The translations under genes were made by a program, and so were the position numbers. From contig JANRIG010000009.1 in NCBI GenBank assembly GCA_033765235.1, forward strand, positions 186,001 to 250,000: a stretch of DNA of 64,000 nt, read 5' to 3'. Below the pieces are notes generated by a model that saw nothing but the letters and a program-made list of their open reading frames with translations, was not told the origin of the DNA and did not search any database. Positions 1 to 8,162 of this stretch are shown here, piece after piece (positions within the stretch are counted from its first letter, which is position 1; the number at the start of each line of letters is the position of its first letter). Source of the stretch: JANRIG01 sp033765235. GTDB taxonomy: Bacteria; Bacteroidota; Bacteroidia; Cytophagales; UBA9547.

Positions 1-620
1 TTGCCCATTAATGCCGGTGCTATAGGCAGGTTAGCAGCTATGGCAGTAAAGTTGAAAGGTGTGAGAGCATATACAAATCCTTCGAGAGGTCTGTATTCCA
101 TACGGTTCCACATACCGGGTGCTGAGTGTGGTTGGATATTGTATATTTGTTGGGCAAAATATACATTGTATCTCAAAAAATCTGCAAATTCGCATACCGC
201 ATCTATCTCTGCTTGATGCACGCTTTTGGATTGCGCCAGCATTGTGCCTGCATTAATAATATATCTGTATTTGGTACTTATAAGGTCTGCGGCTTTGAGA
301 AATATAGCTGCTCTATGCTCCCAAGGCATATTTTCCCAATATATCTTTGCCTCTAATGATGCCTCTATGGCACTTTGTGCTTCTATTTTACCCCCATAAT
401 AATAATACCCCAAGATGTGCTTGAGCTCGTGTGGTGGATTTACAGCTATCTTTTTGTCGGTATATACTCTTTGACTGCCAATATACATAGGTATGTCTTT
501 GAGTGTGCTTTTGGCATGCTTTATGGCCTGCATGAGTGCAGTTCTTTCTACACTACCCTGAGAGTAGTTGTTCACAGGTTCGTTTACAGGCACAGGTACT
601 TGAAATAATGAGTTATGCAT
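1..620 (-). CDS. pruA: 1-pyrroline-5-carboxylate dehydrogenase, N-terminal part (3' end outside window)
   Basis: Oxidises L-glutamate-5-semialdehyde/P5C to glutamate with NAD+, the last step of proline and ornithine catabolism. Only about 206 N-terminal residues are visible; the gene runs off the left edge and has no stop here. The translation begins MHNSLFQVPVPVNEP and ends with LEGFVYALTPFNFTAIAANL followed by PIAPALMG, which is the characteristic cofactor-binding entry segment of the P5CDH branch of aldehyde dehydrogenases. The catalytic Cys and Glu lie outside the window. The start is the ATG at 620, 29 bp after the arcA-like stop, so it is probably the last visible gene of the long minus-strand operon. 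Its place there fits conversion of arginine-derived ornithine carbon to glutamate (inference). Confidence 0.9.
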   Translation of the reverse strand, partial: MHNSLFQVPVPVNEPVNNYSQGSVERTALMQAIKHAKSTLKDIPMYIGSQRVYTDKKIAVNPPHELKHILGYYYYGGKIEAQSAIEASLEAKIYWENMPWEHRAAIFLKAADLISTKYRYIINAGTMLAQSKSVHQAEIDAVCEFADFLRYNVYFAQQIYNIQPHSAPGMWNRMEYRPLEGFVYALTPFNFTAIAANLPIAPALMG

Positions 621-649
621 ATTATATATTTTTTTTCATTATACGATAA

Positions 650-1903
650 TTATTCTCTACAGAGTGGAAATGTGAGGCAATGCGTACCTCCTCTGGCACG
701 TGACAGTTCATTAGAAGGCACCAAAATAAGCGTTTTTTCTATAGAAGCGGCCTCAATATTACCGTTTTTTATTTTTTTTATTAACTGTTCGGCCTTATAT
801 ACACTATATCCTGCTTTTTGTATGGCTTTAGAGGTCATTTTGTTGCGGTCGTAAGTAACAGCTACTCCCGGCTTAATGGCAAAGAGGTTACACCCGTCTG
901 TCCATTGCTCGCGCTCCTGATAGGGTGTATTGCCACCACCGCAGGGTATCAATTGCATATCTGGCTCTATGTCTGTGAGCAGGTCTTTTACAGATGAATA
1001 TAATTTGGGTTCCGGTATTCCTTTGGTGTATCGCTTGGTGTGTATCACATTTTTTTCGCAAATCAATGGGGCATATACTACACACAGTTTTTCATCAATT
1101 CTGGTCATTACAGTGTCTAAGTGCATACAATATCGTTCTTTGGGTATCTCTATCATGGCTACGTATTTTGCAAGATTCCATTTGAATACCATCTCTTTTA
1201 CTTTTTCAAAAGCATGCTTGTGAGTGCGCTCGCTACAGCCTATGAGCAAATGGTCTTTGCCAAACATCATGATGTCTCCCCCTTCAATGGAATATTCATT
1301 TTCATCGTTTTCTATGTTTTCGAGAAGCTCTGACACGTTTTCAGATAGTGAAATATGCCATTTGTTTTCATGAATTTGTGCAAAAAGTTTGCTGTAGTGA
1401 TACACGTGCCATGCCAGCAAAGATTCGCGACTACGGGCACGCTTATTAGCTTGGGTAATAAGCAAATAGTTGTTGATAATCACCCCTATATCTCTGCAAA
1501 ATATTAGATTTGATACGGGCGAAAAAACTATTTTTTTGCTCCCTTTCAGCACCCCTGTGATGAGCGTGTAGGCTAAGTGTTGAGGGCTTAGTTTGAGTAA
1601 TATAGTCAATAATTTATCATTTTTTTCAAATTGTGCTACTGACTCTACCAATGATTTTCTGGCATGGTCGTACCCACATACCTCTGTGAGTAAGTCTTGA
1701 AAATCTATCACATTTTCTACCCCTATGAAGATTTTGAGAAGTTGATCAAGCACTTGGTGCTCTTTTTTCATTCTGTCAAGATATACAATATCTTCATACA
1801 AATACTCCACCGCTTTGTCGGGCGTCACTTGCTCTATGCCATCGTCGGGGGTGTGAATGATTACTTTTTTTAATAGTCCTATTTCAGAGTTTACTCTTAT
1901 CAT
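650..1903 (-). CDS. arcA: Arginine deiminase (ArcA-like)
   Basis: Predicted to hydrolyse L-arginine to L-citrulline and ammonia in the cytoplasm. The 417-residue protein has normal ADI length and the expected landmarks of the guanidino-modifying superfamily: the N-terminal IGLLKKVIIHTPD strand, EGGD at residues 207-210, HLDT with His261/Asp263, the GGGNTPYQEREQWTDG segment, and ELSRARGGTHC with the nucleophilic Cys409. I chose the ATG at 1903 (MIRVNSEIGL) because the family starts there; an in-frame ATG at 1954 would add 17 hydrophobic residues and overlap the upstream gene. It lies 26 bp after a second guanidino-family gene and 29 bp before pruA. No carbamate kinase or ornithine carbamoyltransferase is present, so this is not a classical arcABC locus. 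Substrate is inferred from motifs and context. Confidence 0.85.
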   Translation of the reverse strand: MIRVNSEIGLLKKVIIHTPDDGIEQVTPDKAVEYLYEDIVYLDRMKKEHQVLDQLLKIFIGVENVIDFQDLLTEVCGYDHARKSLVESVAQFEKNDKLLTILLKLSPQHLAYTLITGVLKGSKKIVFSPVSNLIFCRDIGVIINNYLLITQANKRARSRESLLAWHVYHYSKLFAQIHENKWHISLSENVSELLENIENDENEYSIEGGDIMMFGKDHLLIGCSERTHKHAFEKVKEMVFKWNLAKYVAMIEIPKERYCMHLDTVMTRIDEKLCVVYAPLICEKNVIHTKRYTKGIPEPKLYSSVKDLLTDIEPDMQLIPCGGGNTPYQEREQWTDGCNLFAIKPGVAVTYDRNKMTSKAIQKAGYSVYKAEQLIKKIKNGNIEAASIEKTLILVPSNELSRARGGTHCLTFPLCRE

Positions 1904-1929
1904 ATATGTATTTTTTATTGGAATAAGGA

Positions 1930-2853
1930 TTAATAAAACATCATTTTCATACAAAATACACTCCCGCCCGATTTCATAAATTCTGAAGTATCAACTTCTA
2001 CCACTTGAAACCCTTCTCTACGCAGTACATTGCCAGTGTATTGTGCTCCTTTTTGTATTACACATACTTTATTGTCATTATTTTGACCAAATAATGTATG
2101 AGCGTTGAGTGCAAAATGCTGTATCGCCTCTTCTTTAGGAATGTAATATACACGTTCATACATCTTGTGCAAGGCATCTATGCCCGACTGGTTAAATGCC
2201 TCTTTGCATATCATCACTGCATCTGTGCCCAGCGATACAAAACATGTGTCGAGGTGGTAAAAATTTGGGTCAACCAACTCCAAGGCAATGATAGGACATT
2301 GTAGAATGGCACTCAACTCATCATAAGCCTCTATCACCGTGCGATGCCCGTAGCCTCCGTATAGTAACCTTTTGCCTGTGTGGTATATAAGATCGCCCAT
2401 GCCTTCAAACATAGGTGTGTGCTGTAGCTCTATGGTTTTGTACCCCATTTCCTCATAAAATGCTTTAAAAAATGGCACTTCACGCTGCCTTGACGGGTGT
2501 CGCATTTTGCTCATTATTACCATTTTATTGGCATTTGCGTCAAGCCATGGAAAAGACTGATTGGCGGCAAACACCATGTCTTCGCACCCTTCAGCTCCTT
2601 GTATCACTGCTACTTCGGTGAGTATGTCTTGCTTGATAGTATTTTGGAAAGTAGCCTTCAAAATTTTCCACTGGTACATAGCTTTGCTTTTGTCCAAGTT
2701 GCCTTTGTTGCCCTCCATGTGCACATTTTTCACATCTAATATATCAAAATAGGTAGGTTCACACATCAATAGCTTGCCCGGCATGGGCAAATCTTGTAAT
2801 TTTTGTATGTTGAAATCAATATCTTGAGAAGAATAAACTTTGTTTTGTATCAT
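1930..2853 (-). CDS. Guanidino-group-modifying hydrolase, DDAH/citrullinase-like
   Basis: A 307-residue protein of the pentein fold shared by arginine deiminase and dimethylarginine dimethylaminohydrolase. Visible landmarks are the N-terminal LLMCEPTYFDI strand, GAEGCEDMVFAANQ (first acidic motif), FEGMGDLIYH (substrate-binding GxGD), FYHLDTCF with the catalytic His, and the C-terminal SGGSVFCM with the nucleophilic Cys301. It is shorter than ArcA and lacks its helical insert, which is the DDAH-type architecture. Related enzymes hydrolyse dimethylarginine, arginine (to ornithine) or citrulline (to ornithine), so the exact substrate is open. Immediately upstream of an ArcA-like enzyme, a citrulline-to-ornithine or arginine-to-ornithine role is the most economical reading (inference). 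No signal peptide. The spacing to neighbours is 16 and 26 bp. Confidence 0.75.
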   Translation of the reverse strand: MIQNKVYSSQDIDFNIQKLQDLPMPGKLLMCEPTYFDILDVKNVHMEGNKGNLDKSKAMYQWKILKATFQNTIKQDILTEVAVIQGAEGCEDMVFAANQSFPWLDANANKMVIMSKMRHPSRQREVPFFKAFYEEMGYKTIELQHTPMFEGMGDLIYHTGKRLLYGGYGHRTVIEAYDELSAILQCPIIALELVDPNFYHLDTCFVSLGTDAVMICKEAFNQSGIDALHKMYERVYYIPKEEAIQHFALNAHTLFGQNNDNKVCVIQKGAQYTGNVLRREGFQVVEVDTSEFMKSGGSVFCMKMMFY

Positions 2854-2869
2854 GACAGTGCGTATAATA

Positions 2870-3790
2870 TTAATAAATAGCTACTTGTATATTTTCACTT
2901 TTGGCATTGGCGCAGCCACGGTACATGCCTTGTGTGTTGAAAGGCATGCATATATTACCTTGTCTGTCTATGGCTATAAGACCTCCTTCTCCGCCTGCTT
3001 TTTTTAGTTTGTGGTGCACTACTACATCTGTGGCATCGGCAAGGGTCATGTTTTTATATTCCATTAATGCAGATACGTCATGTGCCACCACATTTCTTAT
3101 GAAATATTCTCCATAACCTGTGCATGAAATAGCACAAGTATTATTATTGGCATAGGTGCCGGCACCTATCACAGAGGTGTCGCCTACTCTGCCGAATTTT
3201 TTATTAGTAAGTCCGCCGGTAGAGGTGGCAGCGGCAAGGTTACCATTGTTGTCCAATGCTACCGCACCCACAGTGCCATATTTGTTATTGTCGAAATGGT
3301 CAACCTCTGCTACTTCTGAGTTTTTGAGCATTTGCCATTGAGCATAACGGTATTGGGTAAAAAAATATTCGTCTTCCCTAAAATCAAGTGCGCAGTGGTG
3401 CGCAAAATCTTCAGCACCACGTCCTACCAATAGTACAAAGCCACTCTCGTCCATTACTTTGCGCGAAAGCATCACAGGATTTTTTACGTTGCGTACTGCT
3501 GCTACTGCGCCTGCTTGCATAGTTTGCCCACACATGATAGAGGCATCCATCTCATGATGTCCGTGGTGTGTGAATACACTGCCTTTCCCTGCATTGAATA
3601 GAGGTATATCTTCCAAAAATATTACAGTTTTTTCTACCACATCCAGTGAGCTGCCTCCTGATTTCAATATAGATGCGCCAAATAATACAGCTTCTTTCAA
3701 CACTGCCAAGTATTCTTTTTCTTTATCGGGGGTGATGTGCTGTTTTGAAATGGTGCCGGCACCACCGTGTATTGCCAATGCGTAATTCAT
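2870..3790 (-). CDS. iaaA: Isoaspartyl peptidase / plant-type L-asparaginase (Ntn hydrolase)
   Basis: A 306-residue threonine-dependent Ntn hydrolase that self-cleaves into alpha and beta chains. The N-terminal ALAIHGGAGT, FNAGKGSVFT and MDASIM motifs mark the alpha chain. The autocleavage site and nucleophile is Gly172-Thr173 in KYGTVGAVALD, followed by AAATSTGG and RVGDTSVIGAGTYA of the active site. Family members hydrolyse beta-aspartyl dipeptides and asparagine. Some are known to split beta-Asp-Arg, the product of cyanophycinase, which is the role suggested by the two cyanophycinase-like genes upstream and the arginine hydrolases downstream. No signal peptide, so it should be cytoplasmic. 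It would need the dipeptide imported, plausibly by the carrier encoded next door. Family certain; substrate inferred. Confidence 0.9.
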   Translation of the reverse strand: MNYALAIHGGAGTISKQHITPDKEKEYLAVLKEAVLFGASILKSGGSSLDVVEKTVIFLEDIPLFNAGKGSVFTHHGHHEMDASIMCGQTMQAGAVAAVRNVKNPVMLSRKVMDESGFVLLVGRGAEDFAHHCALDFREDEYFFTQYRYAQWQMLKNSEVAEVDHFDNNKYGTVGAVALDNNGNLAAATSTGGLTNKKFGRVGDTSVIGAGTYANNNTCAISCTGYGEYFIRNVVAHDVSALMEYKNMTLADATDVVVHHKLKKAGGEGGLIAIDRQGNICMPFNTQGMYRGCANAKSENIQVAIY

Positions 3791-3818
3791 ATTTGTTTTT
3801 AACTCAATTTAATGTTTA

Positions 3819-5225
3819 TTACCTGGGACCATAATACATAATGGTAGCAGGAGGTATCAATAGTATCATTGCCGTGGTGAATAATAGTATCATCAATGGC
3901 CATGCCCATTTGAACCATATATTATAAGGTACTTTGGCCAGTGTAAGTGTGCCCATAGTCACTCCACTGGTAGGTATTATCATGTTGTTGAGCCCATCGC
4001 CCAATTGGAATATCAGCACTGTCAGTTGTCGCGTAATACCTATTACATCGCTCAGGGGCGATAGTATGGGCATGGTCAATGCAGCTTGTCCTGAGCCTGA
4101 TGGTACTATGATATTGATAAGTGATTGTACCAAAAACATAATTTCTGTAGATACAAGCGGGTGATAGCCTTGCAATGCATGAGATACGGTATATAATAAA
4201 GTATCCATAATGTGACCCTCGGTAGCCAATATGATAATGGCTTTGCTAAATGCAATGACCATACAAGCAGGAATCAAATCTTTTGCTCCTGATACAAAAC
4301 ATTCTACAAACTTATTAGGCGACATTTGATATATAATAGCTATTATCAATGACATTCCCAAAAAAAGTGAACATATCTCATTCACATACCAACTCCACTT
4401 TGTAGAGCCTATCACAAGCAGCACTATAGTTGCTGAAAACACAAAAAGCACCAGTTTGCGCTTGAAGGTAAATTCTTGTATTTTTTCTTCATTTGGTTCT
4501 TCATTTTCAGCAATTCTCTTTTTTATTCGGTCTATGGCATAGGTGGGGCTTTGTGATATATCTTCAGTAAGTTTGTAGATATAGTACATAAGATAGGTCA
4601 TACTCACGAGTGATAGCACAATAAGGCAAAAAAGCCTGTATTCCCACCCACTAAACAAGGGTAGCTCTGCTATGCCTTGCGCTATACCTACTGTAAATGG
4701 ATTGGTGATGGCACCACCAAATCCTACTGCTGTACCCACTAATGGAATAGCAATGCCAAGAATGCTATCATATCCTAAGCTGATAAATAATGGCACTGTA
4801 ATAAGTACAAATACCAATACCTCTTCGCTAAGACCAAATGTAGCCCCTGTGACAGCAAATAAAATAAATAGTAAAGGAGCTATATAGAGTTTGTACTTAG
4901 GATATTTACCCACTATGATTAACAATCTTATCAAACCTGCATCTATAGCTTTGGTATAACTAATGATACCAAATACCCCTCCTATAAAAAATACAAATGC
5001 TATGATTTTGGCAGCATCTGCAAATCCTTTTATTGGAGCTTGCAATAGCTCTGCTATGCCTTGAGGGTTTTGTTCCACTACATGAAAAGAGTCTTTTACC
5101 ACTATCTGGCGTCCATCCACCACCTCACGCTCATACGCTCCAGAGGGCACTATCCATGTGAGTACGGCAAATAATACTAATACGAAAGAAATGATTACTA
5201 AAGTGTCCGGTATGCGTTGTGGCAT
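3819..5225 (-). CDS. YfcC-family inner-membrane carrier
   Basis: A 468-residue polytopic membrane protein with about 12 hydrophobic segments, beginning MPQRIPDTLVIISFVLVLFA and ending in LLIPPATIMYYGPR. It matches the YfcC / DcuC-like C4-dicarboxylate carrier superfamily, recognisable from WIVPSGAYER near the N-terminus, FGLSEEVLVF, GFGGAITNPFTVGIAQG and the PSGSGQAALTMPIL re-entrant motif with its partner IIPTSGVTMG. Members move amino acids, dicarboxylates or small peptides, often with a cation. It starts 5 bp after the exported cyanophycinase gene and precedes the cytoplasmic isoaspartyl peptidase by 28 bp. Uptake of beta-Asp-Arg (or arginine, possibly against ornithine) is therefore the likely job, but the substrate is inferred only from position. 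Confidence 0.75.
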   Translation of the reverse strand: MPQRIPDTLVIISFVLVLFAVLTWIVPSGAYEREVVDGRQIVVKDSFHVVEQNPQGIAELLQAPIKGFADAAKIIAFVFFIGGVFGIISYTKAIDAGLIRLLIIVGKYPKYKLYIAPLLFILFAVTGATFGLSEEVLVFVLITVPLFISLGYDSILGIAIPLVGTAVGFGGAITNPFTVGIAQGIAELPLFSGWEYRLFCLIVLSLVSMTYLMYYIYKLTEDISQSPTYAIDRIKKRIAENEEPNEEKIQEFTFKRKLVLFVFSATIVLLVIGSTKWSWYVNEICSLFLGMSLIIAIIYQMSPNKFVECFVSGAKDLIPACMVIAFSKAIIILATEGHIMDTLLYTVSHALQGYHPLVSTEIMFLVQSLINIIVPSGSGQAALTMPILSPLSDVIGITRQLTVLIFQLGDGLNNMIIPTSGVTMGTLTLAKVPYNIWFKWAWPLMILLFTTAMILLIPPATIMYYGPR

Positions 5226-5230
5226 GATAT

Positions 5231-6076
5231 TTATGGCTTAATGTTAAATGATTGACCGGATATATACAAATCCAATTTTAAGTTTTTAGCACTTAATTTG
5301 CCATTTTGATTTATATATTTTTTGTCTTTGCTTTGTAGTACAAGTACCTGAGAGTCACCTACTACGGTAGCAATATTTCCATTCACTAATATGGCTGTAG
5401 CCTCATCTACTCCTATACACATATAATCCGGATTTTCTATGGCCACTGCTATGAGTCTATTTTGACGCTTGCGCTTAATAAAATGCTGGTCAATGATAGA
5501 TTTTTGTAAAAATCCAAGTCCTTTAGCTATTTGTATGTTTTCTGCCTCTATGGTTTGAAAGCCTGATTTTTCGGCATCTTCGGAAGTTTCAGAGTGCTTT
5601 ATTTCTACACCGGTTATCATTTTTTGGCTCATAATAGCTGCTCCGGCACTGGTGCCTGCTATGGTTTTTCCTTTAGAATAAGCACTTTTTATAGCTTTTT
5701 CTATGGCATTGCCACCTACTATTTGCATAAATTTTACTTGGTCGCCTCCGGGCACATATATCAGGTCTGCATTGGCTATACTATCTATTTGCAAATCATT
5801 CAGTTGAGATACGGTAGTGGCCACATACCCAGTAGATTTGTATATACCCAAATTGACAAATTGTTTTTTTGCATAATAAATGGAGGAGTCTTGTTCCTCA
5901 GATGAGTATGGAAGTATCATGATATATCCTTTGTCGGGAGAAATATTTGCTTCCTGCAATAGCCTGTCTAATAATTGTATAGGTCTTTTGCCTCCGCCTA
6001 TTATGAATAATTTGCCTTGTGCTTTTATCTCAAGCACTATAAAAATAATCAATATATACAGCACATATTTTTTCAT
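5231..6076 (-). CDS. Exported cyanophycinase (peptidase S51)
   Basis: A 281-residue S51 serine peptidase, close to the usual cyanophycinase size, with an N-terminal signal peptide (about residues 1-20, ending EIKAQ). The fold markers are KLFIIGGGKRP at the start, VPGGDQ at 108-113, GTSAGA at 141-146 with nucleophile Ser143, DQHF at 196-199 with His198 followed by KRKRQNRL, and IGVDEATA with Glu225. These are the cyanophycinase variants of the S51 motifs, not the shorter peptidase E form. Cyanophycinases release beta-Asp-Arg dipeptides from cyanophycin. The signal peptide without a T9SS domain predicts a periplasmic enzyme that would finish oligomers brought in by the SusC/D pair (inference). 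It overlaps the upstream S51 gene by 4 bp, so translation is probably coupled. Confidence 0.88.
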   Translation of the reverse strand: MKKYVLYILIIFIVLEIKAQGKLFIIGGGKRPIQLLDRLLQEANISPDKGYIMILPYSSEEQDSSIYYAKKQFVNLGIYKSTGYVATTVSQLNDLQIDSIANADLIYVPGGDQVKFMQIVGGNAIEKAIKSAYSKGKTIAGTSAGAAIMSQKMITGVEIKHSETSEDAEKSGFQTIEAENIQIAKGLGFLQKSIIDQHFIKRKRQNRLIAVAIENPDYMCIGVDEATAILVNGNIATVVGDSQVLVLQSKDKKYINQNGKLSAKNLKLDLYISGQSFNIKP

Positions 6077-8097
6077 TTTATCACTTGAAAGGGTATATTT
6101 TGATTATGATTGGTACATACTATACGTGCCATATATTGACCTGCCGGCAGGTGTGAAATATTTATTGGAATACTGTTGATATTACATTTCATCATCATGT
6201 TTCCAACTATGTTATATATTTCTAAATATGAATTAATATACGCTAAGTTTGATATATTTAGCATATCTGTTGCCGGATTTGGGTATAATAATATCATTTG
6301 CAGAGGCATTTCTGCCAAGTTGTCTACTATAGGTTTTGGAAGCGAGGGTACAGTTACCAATGGTACATTAATATTACTCCCTACTTTTAGGGGATTGTTT
6401 GCAGACAATACATATAACTTATACCCCTCATGTCCGGCTACTTGCCTAGGCTGCTGTGTACCATCGCCTCTGGAGGTGGTTGTAGAGAAACCATATTTTG
6501 CGGTTTTATTTCTAATTAATATTGCAGGGTAGCTACCCATGGATATTACTTGCGCTTCGCTTTGAGCATTTATATAGTATTTCATAAAACTATTTCCATG
6601 TATCCATACTCCGTGAGCCAAGCTATCTTTTAGTACAAAATATGGCACCGAACTGGCTGCATTTTCGTACATATTGCTGTTTGAAAATGTATTGGGCATA
6701 ATATAAAATGTACCTAAAAGTGCTAAACCTTGCGAAGTAACCAATGCTCCCGTATAGGCAGCATCTTGCGATAGGTAGTTGTCGCTTACCATTCGCTTGC
6801 CCACCATGCGAGAGGTACTCCCTGCAAATGCCAGTATTGCTCCTTTCACATGCAGTACACTGTCTATCTTTTTGCCAGCCTTGCCTTTGCCTATATATGA
6901 GGTGAGCTCTCCAAAGGTAATATCTGTTATCCAATATTTGCGTGCATATCTTAGTGTAGAGCTATTTGTAGAAGTGTCGCTTGGTACCAACCTAGCTATA
7001 TTCACCGAGGTGGCAGACTTCACGCTCATAGCCTCCGCAAAAGCCACAGCAGACACCGTGCTACTACCTGTGAGTATGAGTATTGGGTCGTCTATATTTC
7101 CTGTTTGCTGCACAAATTCTGTAATAGCTGCATCATTAGCACTTGCAGCATCGCTCCCACTCAATATGATAGTGCCGGCAAAGGTTTCATTTAGTGTATT
7201 AATAATATTTGTGCCTGTATTTGTGAGAGCTGTCACTGATTTATTTTTAAAGTTATATTTCCAACCGTTGAGCAACTGCACAGCGTGTATAGAGTCTGAA
7301 TAAAAGGTAGTACCTGTGACCGAATAATAGGTAGGCGAGTATATATGTACTGACCCAGTGCCATAAGCTTCCCCCACTTCATTGGTGTCTATAGCGAGTG
7401 CCGTGAGGTCGTCTACCCCTATTCCTGATACAAATTCATTTTTTCTTAATCTCCAATTGGCCATAAAAGATAGCAGCCTGCCAAATCTGCCACGTTCATT
7501 GAAATGTGAGTCAAAAATATAACCCGGGAATAGCGCAAAAACATCATTGGCTAATGTAATGGCAGCATGGTTTACATTGTTCAAAGCTTGGTCAGAGGTA
7601 ATGGAAATATCCAAAGCATTGTATATAACCCCTGAAAGTATATGAAGCCCCGCCGAAGTACCTGCTATCACACCGCCAGAGTTGAACTTGTCTTTCACAG
7701 CATTCATCAAATAGGTGTTTTTATAATAATTATAGTATTGTGATTGGTCGCCCCCTCTAAAAAATATTACATCATAGGTCATGAGTGTGTCATATACCCA
7801 TGCTTGGTTGGCAGTGGCAAATGAGTTGAATGCAAAGTTTTTGGCTGATACAGCACCAAGTTGTACAAAATAGTAGGGCAGCCAATTTGGGTCACTAGCA
7901 GGGATGGATACCCCTATTATAGCTACTTTTTTGTTATTAGATTGGTTTACAGCCCATTGATAGGGTGCATTGCTCCATGCATTGGTACTATTTCTCTCAG
8001 TACCTCCACCTACTATAAGTATCTTGCCTTTCATGGCAGTGGCAGGTATTATGTTAATAATAATAGATAAAAATATTAATAAGAAATACTTAAGCAT
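6073..8097 (-). CDS. T9SS-sorted cyanophycinase-like S51 peptidase
   Basis: A 674-residue secreted protein. Residues 1-21 form a signal peptide. Residues about 23-270 are a cyanophycinase domain: KILIVGGGTERN, FFRGGDQ (115-118), AGTSAG with nucleophile Ser148, FDSHF with His198 followed by ERGRFGRLL, and GIGVDDLTA, where Asp230 replaces the usual Glu. Residues about 310-500 look like a second, degenerate S51-like unit (GTIILSGSDAAS, GAILAFAGSTSRMVG). The last 75 or so residues (YPNPATDMLNISN...ISHLPAGQYMARI) are a T9SS type A sorting domain, so the enzyme should be surface-anchored or released. Extracellular cyanophycinases are known in other bacteria; T9SS delivery fits attack on insoluble granules outside the cell. 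It lies 65 bp downstream of the 1431-residue gene, with a GC hairpin in between. Confidence 0.85.
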   Translation of the reverse strand: MLKYFLLIFLSIIINIIPATAMKGKILIVGGGTERNSTNAWSNAPYQWAVNQSNNKKVAIIGVSIPASDPNWLPYYFVQLGAVSAKNFAFNSFATANQAWVYDTLMTYDVIFFRGGDQSQYYNYYKNTYLMNAVKDKFNSGGVIAGTSAGLHILSGVIYNALDISITSDQALNNVNHAAITLANDVFALFPGYIFDSHFNERGRFGRLLSFMANWRLRKNEFVSGIGVDDLTALAIDTNEVGEAYGTGSVHIYSPTYYSVTGTTFYSDSIHAVQLLNGWKYNFKNKSVTALTNTGTNIINTLNETFAGTIILSGSDAASANDAAITEFVQQTGNIDDPILILTGSSTVSAVAFAEAMSVKSATSVNIARLVPSDTSTNSSTLRYARKYWITDITFGELTSYIGKGKAGKKIDSVLHVKGAILAFAGSTSRMVGKRMVSDNYLSQDAAYTGALVTSQGLALLGTFYIMPNTFSNSNMYENAASSVPYFVLKDSLAHGVWIHGNSFMKYYINAQSEAQVISMGSYPAILIRNKTAKYGFSTTTSRGDGTQQPRQVAGHEGYKLYVLSANNPLKVGSNINVPLVTVPSLPKPIVDNLAEMPLQMILLYPNPATDMLNISNLAYINSYLEIYNIVGNMMMKCNINSIPINISHLPAGQYMARIVCTNHNQNIPFQVIK

Positions 8098-8117
8098 CGC
8101 TTTTACATAAGATAAGA

Positions 8118-8144
8118 AACCGGCGAATGAACTATCCGCCGGTT
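8118..8144 (-). terminator. GC-rich intergenic hairpin between two T9SS genes
   Basis: A perfect 8-bp stem, AACCGGCG (8118-8125) and CGCCGGTT (8137-8144), with an 11-nt loop. It stands between the stop of the 1431-residue gene and the ATG of the S51 gene. In the minus direction it is followed by a moderately T-rich stretch (TCTTATCTTAT) but no clean U-run. It could act as a partial terminator or as a 3' stabiliser that sets different levels for the surface proteins and the catabolic genes. It is too leaky-looking to end the operon with certainty. Confidence 0.45.
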
Positions 8145-8162
8145 AATGAAATATTTATTTTA

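Noticed and set aside
650..2853. Calling the two guanidino hydrolase genes an arcABC arginine deiminase operon
   Set aside because: No ornithine carbamoyltransferase or carbamate kinase is present, and the second enzyme is DDAH-like rather than ArcB or ArcC.
6779..7303. 174-codon plus-strand open frame opposite the T9SS cyanophycinase
   Set aside because: It is the antisense shadow of a well-supported S51/T9SS gene and encodes no recognisable domain.
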